From Pedobacter sp. PF22-3 (lineage in GTDB: Bacteria; Bacteroidota; Bacteroidia; Sphingobacteriales; Sphingobacteriaceae): 64,000 nucleotides of DNA. The notes under the pieces were generated by a model. It worked only from the letters and a program-made list of their open reading frames with translations, was not told the origin of the DNA and did not search any database. This document shows positions 61,015 through 64,000 of this stretch, in pieces (position 1 is the first letter of the stretch; every line of letters begins with the position of its first letter). The DNA lies in assembly GCF_026239555.1 (NCBI RefSeq), contig NZ_JAPIVP010000022.1, forward strand, positions 1 to 64,000, read 5' to 3'. The translations under genes and the position numbers were made by a program.

Positions 61015-62316
61015 ATGAAAAATTTCAAAAGTTTAATCGGTCTTTTATCAATTGTTGCTGTTTCTTTTACAGCTTGTAAAAAAAATGAAGGCGGTTCATC
61101 TGCATTCGGTAACCGCAGCACTTCTGCAGCAGATTATTCACAGTCATCATTGCCAGTTGTGGCAGTTAGCGGAGACATTACCAGCTCTGTAACCTGGACA
61201 GCAGGTAACGTTTACGAATTAAGTGGTATAGTAACCGTTAGAAATGGTGCAACCTTAACCATCCAACCAGGTACTTATATTAAAGCATCAGCAAATACCC
61301 CAGGTGTACAAAATGGTGTATTGGTGATTGCAAAAGACGGTACAATCAATGCCGCTGGAACAGCTGCTGATCCAATCGTATTTACCAGCCGTAACCTTTT
61401 AGATGGTAACGCCGGTACAACAGGTACTCCTGGCGATTTTGGTGGTGTGATCATTTTAGGTAATGCAACAATCAACGTTGGCGATAAACTGATTGAAGGT
61501 TTAGCTAACGAAGCTAAATTCCACTACGGAGGTTCTAATGATGCGGATAACCGTGGTACTTTCCAATATGTACGTATTGAGTATGCAGGTTTCCAATTGG
61601 CTCCAAATGTTGAGGTTAATGGCCTAACTTTAGGTGGAGTAGGTAACGGTACCACTATCGATCACGTACAGGTTTCTTACGGTCTTGATGATGGATTTGA
61701 ATTTTTCGGTGGTACAGTTAACGCAAGTAATTTAATTGCTTTAGCCTCTGATGATGATCAATTTGATTTCGACAATGGTTTTACAGGTACATTAAGTGAT
61801 GCAGTAGCCATTGCCGATAAAAACTCAACCCACAGCACAAGCAGTGGCGCAAGCGATTCAAACGGTATCGAATCTGATAACAATGCACCTGCAGAAGATG
61901 CTACATTTAGCCTGACACCTAAAACCCACCCAACTTTAATTAACGTAAATGTTTTCGGAACTGAAAATCCTTCAGGTATTGCCGGTTTAGGTTACCGTAA
62001 CGGTATCCGCGAGCGTAGAGGTTCGGAAGTTACTTTGATCGATGTAATTGTTTCTGGCTACCCAAGAGGTATCGCTTTTGATGCTGATGCAAATGCAAGT
62101 CTTTCAGATCTTAATTCTACATCTGTTCACGGTTTTACAAGCGCTGTTACAGCAGCAGTTGGCAGTTATGTTGACGGTGGTGGTAATTCATTAGTAGTTA
62201 ACCCAACTAATGCAAGTTATTTTGGTGTAAGCCAACCATGGTACAATACTCCAGGTTCTCCAGCTACGGTTACTTTACCAACCTGGTCAGCTGGCTGGTC
62301 TAAACTTGTATTCTAA
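61015..62316 (+). CDS. Surface lipoprotein with beta-helix-like repeats, copy 1
   Basis: A 433-residue lipoprotein (from MKNFKSL; lipobox VSFTAC). After a low-complexity linker, strand-turn repeats follow: VTWTAGNVYELSGIVTVRNG, ATLTIQPGTYIKA, GVLVIAKDGTINAAG, ADPIVFTSR, GGVIILGNATINVG, FQYVRIEYAGFQ. This pattern suggests a right-handed parallel beta-helix. The start is set by comparison with the paralog at 63567, which begins MKNLKQS. It follows the TonB receptor and may capture its ligand; no enzymatic motif is seen. Confidence 0.72.
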   Translation: MKNFKSLIGLLSIVAVSFTACKKNEGGSSAFGNRSTSAADYSQSSLPVVAVSGDITSSVTWTAGNVYELSGIVTVRNGATLTIQPGTYIKASANTPGVQNGVLVIAKDGTINAAGTAADPIVFTSRNLLDGNAGTTGTPGDFGGVIILGNATINVGDKLIEGLANEAKFHYGGSNDADNRGTFQYVRIEYAGFQLAPNVEVNGLTLGGVGNGTTIDHVQVSYGLDDGFEFFGGTVNASNLIALASDDDQFDFDNGFTGTLSDAVAIADKNSTHSTSSGASDSNGIESDNNAPAEDATFSLTPKTHPTLINVNVFGTENPSGIAGLGYRNGIRERRGSEVTLIDVIVSGYPRGIAFDADANASLSDLNSTSVHGFTSAVTAAVGSYVDGGGNSLVVNPTNASYFGVSQPWYNTPGSPATVTLPTWSAGWSKLVF

Positions 62317-62335
62317 TTTTTTTCTCTCTTATCAC

Positions 62336-62370
62336 AAAGAGGCTATACCTTGGGGTATAGTCTCTTTATT
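62336..62370 (+). terminator. Terminator-like hairpin after lipoprotein copy 1
   Basis: AAAGAGGCTATACC pairs with GGTATAGTCTCTTT across TTGG (one mismatch), followed by ATTATAAA. Confidence 0.7.
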
Positions 62371-62412
62371 ATAAAAACAGGCAACTGTTTTTAAATGTAA
62401 TGACCCCTTTAT

Positions 62413-63507
62413 ATGAAACTAAAAATCTTTACCCTTTTCTTTCTTTCTACCTTCGCAGCCTTAAGTTTATCTTGTCGCAAAGCAGAACTTCTACAGCCAG
62501 AACCAGTTAAAATAATTCAGCTAAGCATTAGCGGAACAACCAGTGTTGAGCTCGAATACTTATATAAGGACAGCATTATAGCTACTCCTCCGGCAGGTGG
62601 CATCAGCTTAAAAACATTGCTTGCCGTAAAAGACCAGAATGCCGTTTTAAAGATCAGAAAAAAAGGCACTTCAGAAATATTGCTTACCAGAAATATTATA
62701 GCTACACCATTCGATCAGCATATTAGCCTGTTTTATGATGGGACCAAAATATATAATAATGCCATTTCATTAAAACTTAAAGGCTATGCACTATCTGGCG
62801 AACTCGAATTCCTGTTGGATGGGACCGTATTTTCTTCAGGTAGTGGCGCCATAGATAAATTATCTTCCATCCTGATCGATAAAGGTACTACAAGAGAAAT
62901 CACCGTTCGCAAAAAAGGAGAAACTACTGTACTCCTAACCAAAACGATCGAATCGACCACAGCACAACAAAATATCGGCTTCTTTTTTGATGGTATTAAA
63001 ATAGTAGATAATGTAAAGGTTGATCCTCCCGTTAACCCTGTTAATATGATGCTGACAGCCAAATTTGAAACTACTTTTCCGAATCAATTTAAAAATGTTG
63101 ATGTAGAACTTGTTTTCTATACCAGGCTAAAAACGGCATCGAATACAACTGCAGGCACAAAAGTAATACCCGAGCTTAGATTTACCTTACCCAAAAATGG
63201 ATCCTTTAATTCGATAGAACTACCTCCTTTACCAGGGCCAAATTATATTTACAGTTTTGATATTGTTGAGAAAGGAACCAATACCGAGCCTTATACCCCT
63301 GGTACTCCTTTAGTGCTTAATGGTTATACGCTAAAGCCTAATGAGGGCAGAATTACTGCAGCCTTTGCTGAAAACGGGATAAATTTTGAGGCAGGAAAAT
63401 CAAAGTTATTTGTAATTGCAGATGCCAGAACAGCCGTTACCACACCAACCAGATCTATTTATGTATCAGGTGGAAGATTAACAGATCTTTCTCAATATTT
63501 TCAGTAG
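62413..63507 (+). CDS. Lipoprotein with internal duplication, unknown function
   Basis: A 364-residue lipoprotein (lipobox SLSLSC, Cys21). Two homologous segments at about 45-116 and 129-200 share the scheme SVELEYLYKDS / GELEFLLDGT, KIRKKGTSEILLTRNI / VRKKGETTVLLTKTI and ISLFYDGTKIYNN / IGFFFDGIKIVDN, offset by 84 residues. The C-terminal part (about 205-364) is different, ending in SIYVSGGRLTDLSQYFQ. I do not recognise a family. It lies between the two paralogous beta-helix-like lipoproteins. Confidence 0.65.
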   Translation: MKLKIFTLFFLSTFAALSLSCRKAELLQPEPVKIIQLSISGTTSVELEYLYKDSIIATPPAGGISLKTLLAVKDQNAVLKIRKKGTSEILLTRNIIATPFDQHISLFYDGTKIYNNAISLKLKGYALSGELEFLLDGTVFSSGSGAIDKLSSILIDKGTTREITVRKKGETTVLLTKTIESTTAQQNIGFFFDGIKIVDNVKVDPPVNPVNMMLTAKFETTFPNQFKNVDVELVFYTRLKTASNTTAGTKVIPELRFTLPKNGSFNSIELPPLPGPNYIYSFDIVEKGTNTEPYTPGTPLVLNGYTLKPNEGRITAAFAENGINFEAGKSKLFVIADARTAVTTPTRSIYVSGGRLTDLSQYFQ

Positions 63508-63566
63508 CGGACTATTCATCCCGGCAAAAATCACAGATCTAAAATTATATCTCAATTTAAAACAAA

Positions 63567-64000
63567 ATGAAAAATCTAAAACAATCAATTGTTCTTTTAT
63601 CGATTGTTGCCGTTTCTTTTTCTGCCTGTAAAAAAAACACAGATTCAACCGCCCCATTTAACAACCGCAGCACTACAGCAGCAGATTATCCACAATCATC
63701 GCTACCCGTAGTAAGCATAAGCGGAGACATTACCAGCAATGTGACCTGGACAGCCGGGAATGTTTACGAAATAAGAGGCATAGTGACGGTACGGAATGGC
63801 GCAACGCTTACTATTCAACCTGGCACCTACATCAAAGCATTAATAAACAATCCAAATGTCCAAAATGGAGTTTTGGTAATCGCTAGAGATGGTAAAATCG
63901 ATGCAGTTGGCACGGCTAATGATCCCATTGTATTTACCAGTTACAGGCTTCTGGATGGAAATCCGAATACAACAGCCACCGCAGGTGATTTTGGTGGTGT
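63567..64000 (+). CDS. Surface lipoprotein with beta-helix-like repeats, copy 2 (partial)
   Basis: The first 144 codons are inside the window. The protein begins MKNLKQSIVLLSIVAVSFSA with a lipobox SFSAC and matches copy 1 closely: NNRSTTAADYPQSSLPVV, VTWTAGNVYEIRGIVTVRNG, ATLTIQPGTYIKA, DPIVFTSYRLLDGN. It runs off the right edge at GDFGG. It is a tandem paralog of the gene at 61015, with the duplicated-domain lipoprotein between. Confidence 0.8.
   Translation, partial: MKNLKQSIVLLSIVAVSFSACKKNTDSTAPFNNRSTTAADYPQSSLPVVSISGDITSNVTWTAGNVYEIRGIVTVRNGATLTIQPGTYIKALINNPNVQNGVLVIARDGKIDAVGTANDPIVFTSYRLLDGNPNTTATAGDFGG

Overview
The window looks like a chromosome segment of a Pedobacter-like member of the Bacteroidota (Sphingobacteriaceae). 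The evidence is AT-rich intergenic DNA, promoters with a TAnnTTTG -7 element, weak Shine-Dalgarno signals, SusC/SusD genes with an STN domain, ECF sigma/FecR pairs, many lipoproteins, and Bacteroidota-type families such as DUF3276, DUF5362, DUF5522 and long NusB. This assignment rests on gene content alone. No prophage, intact transposon or CRISPR array is visible.

Layout. 1-13.6 kb is mostly housekeeping: cysteine desulfurase, phosphosugar mutase, a methyltransferase/PAP2/ZIP operon, a tandem pair of Uma2-family genes, and a minus-strand block (leucine-type dehydrogenase, nusB, DUF1573, yajC, ybbR-like, coaE) that is interrupted by an oppositely oriented MORN/TonB gene. 14-22.5 kb holds an ABC exporter half with a degenerate catalytic site, a PUR-like protein, ychF, a tRNA-Cys-like gene beside a candidate small RNA, mgtE, an orphan LytTR regulator and tRNA-Arg(CCG). 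Just past tRNA-Arg lies a decayed serine-recombinase C-terminus and a 270-bp element with perfect 20-bp inverted ends.

23-31.4 kb is an ECF sigma / FecR / SusC / SusD / TlpA locus on the minus strand. 31.6-32.8 kb is a divergent HxlR regulator and SDR with clear palindromic operators between them. 33.1-41.9 kb is the most interesting block: a divergent GH5 glycanase and a tightly packed five-gene operon encoding a kinase-like protein that has lost its phospho-acceptor His, a BcsB-like periplasmic protein, an outer-membrane barrel, a cellulose-synthase-like GT2 with an N-terminal MshEN-type domain, and a polytopic membrane protein. I read it as a noncanonical exopolysaccharide synthesis and secretion system. 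A GH95 fucosidase follows.

45-50.3 kb is a light/UV-response cluster: atypical SDR, MarR regulator, phytoene synthase family, TIGR03643 protein, a photolyase relative with apparently permuted domains, and an Fe-S photolyase whose four cluster cysteines keep the spacing of A. tumefaciens PhrB. 50.3-53 kb has a divergent LysR/methyltransferase pair and an unknown membrane protein. 53.3-64 kb carries an S41 peptidase, then a second ECF sigma / FecR / TonB-receptor system followed by surface lipoproteins, two of them close paralogs; the last gene runs off the right edge. Several intergenic stretches carry short imperfect-palindrome repeats, densest between the second sigma gene and its FecR.
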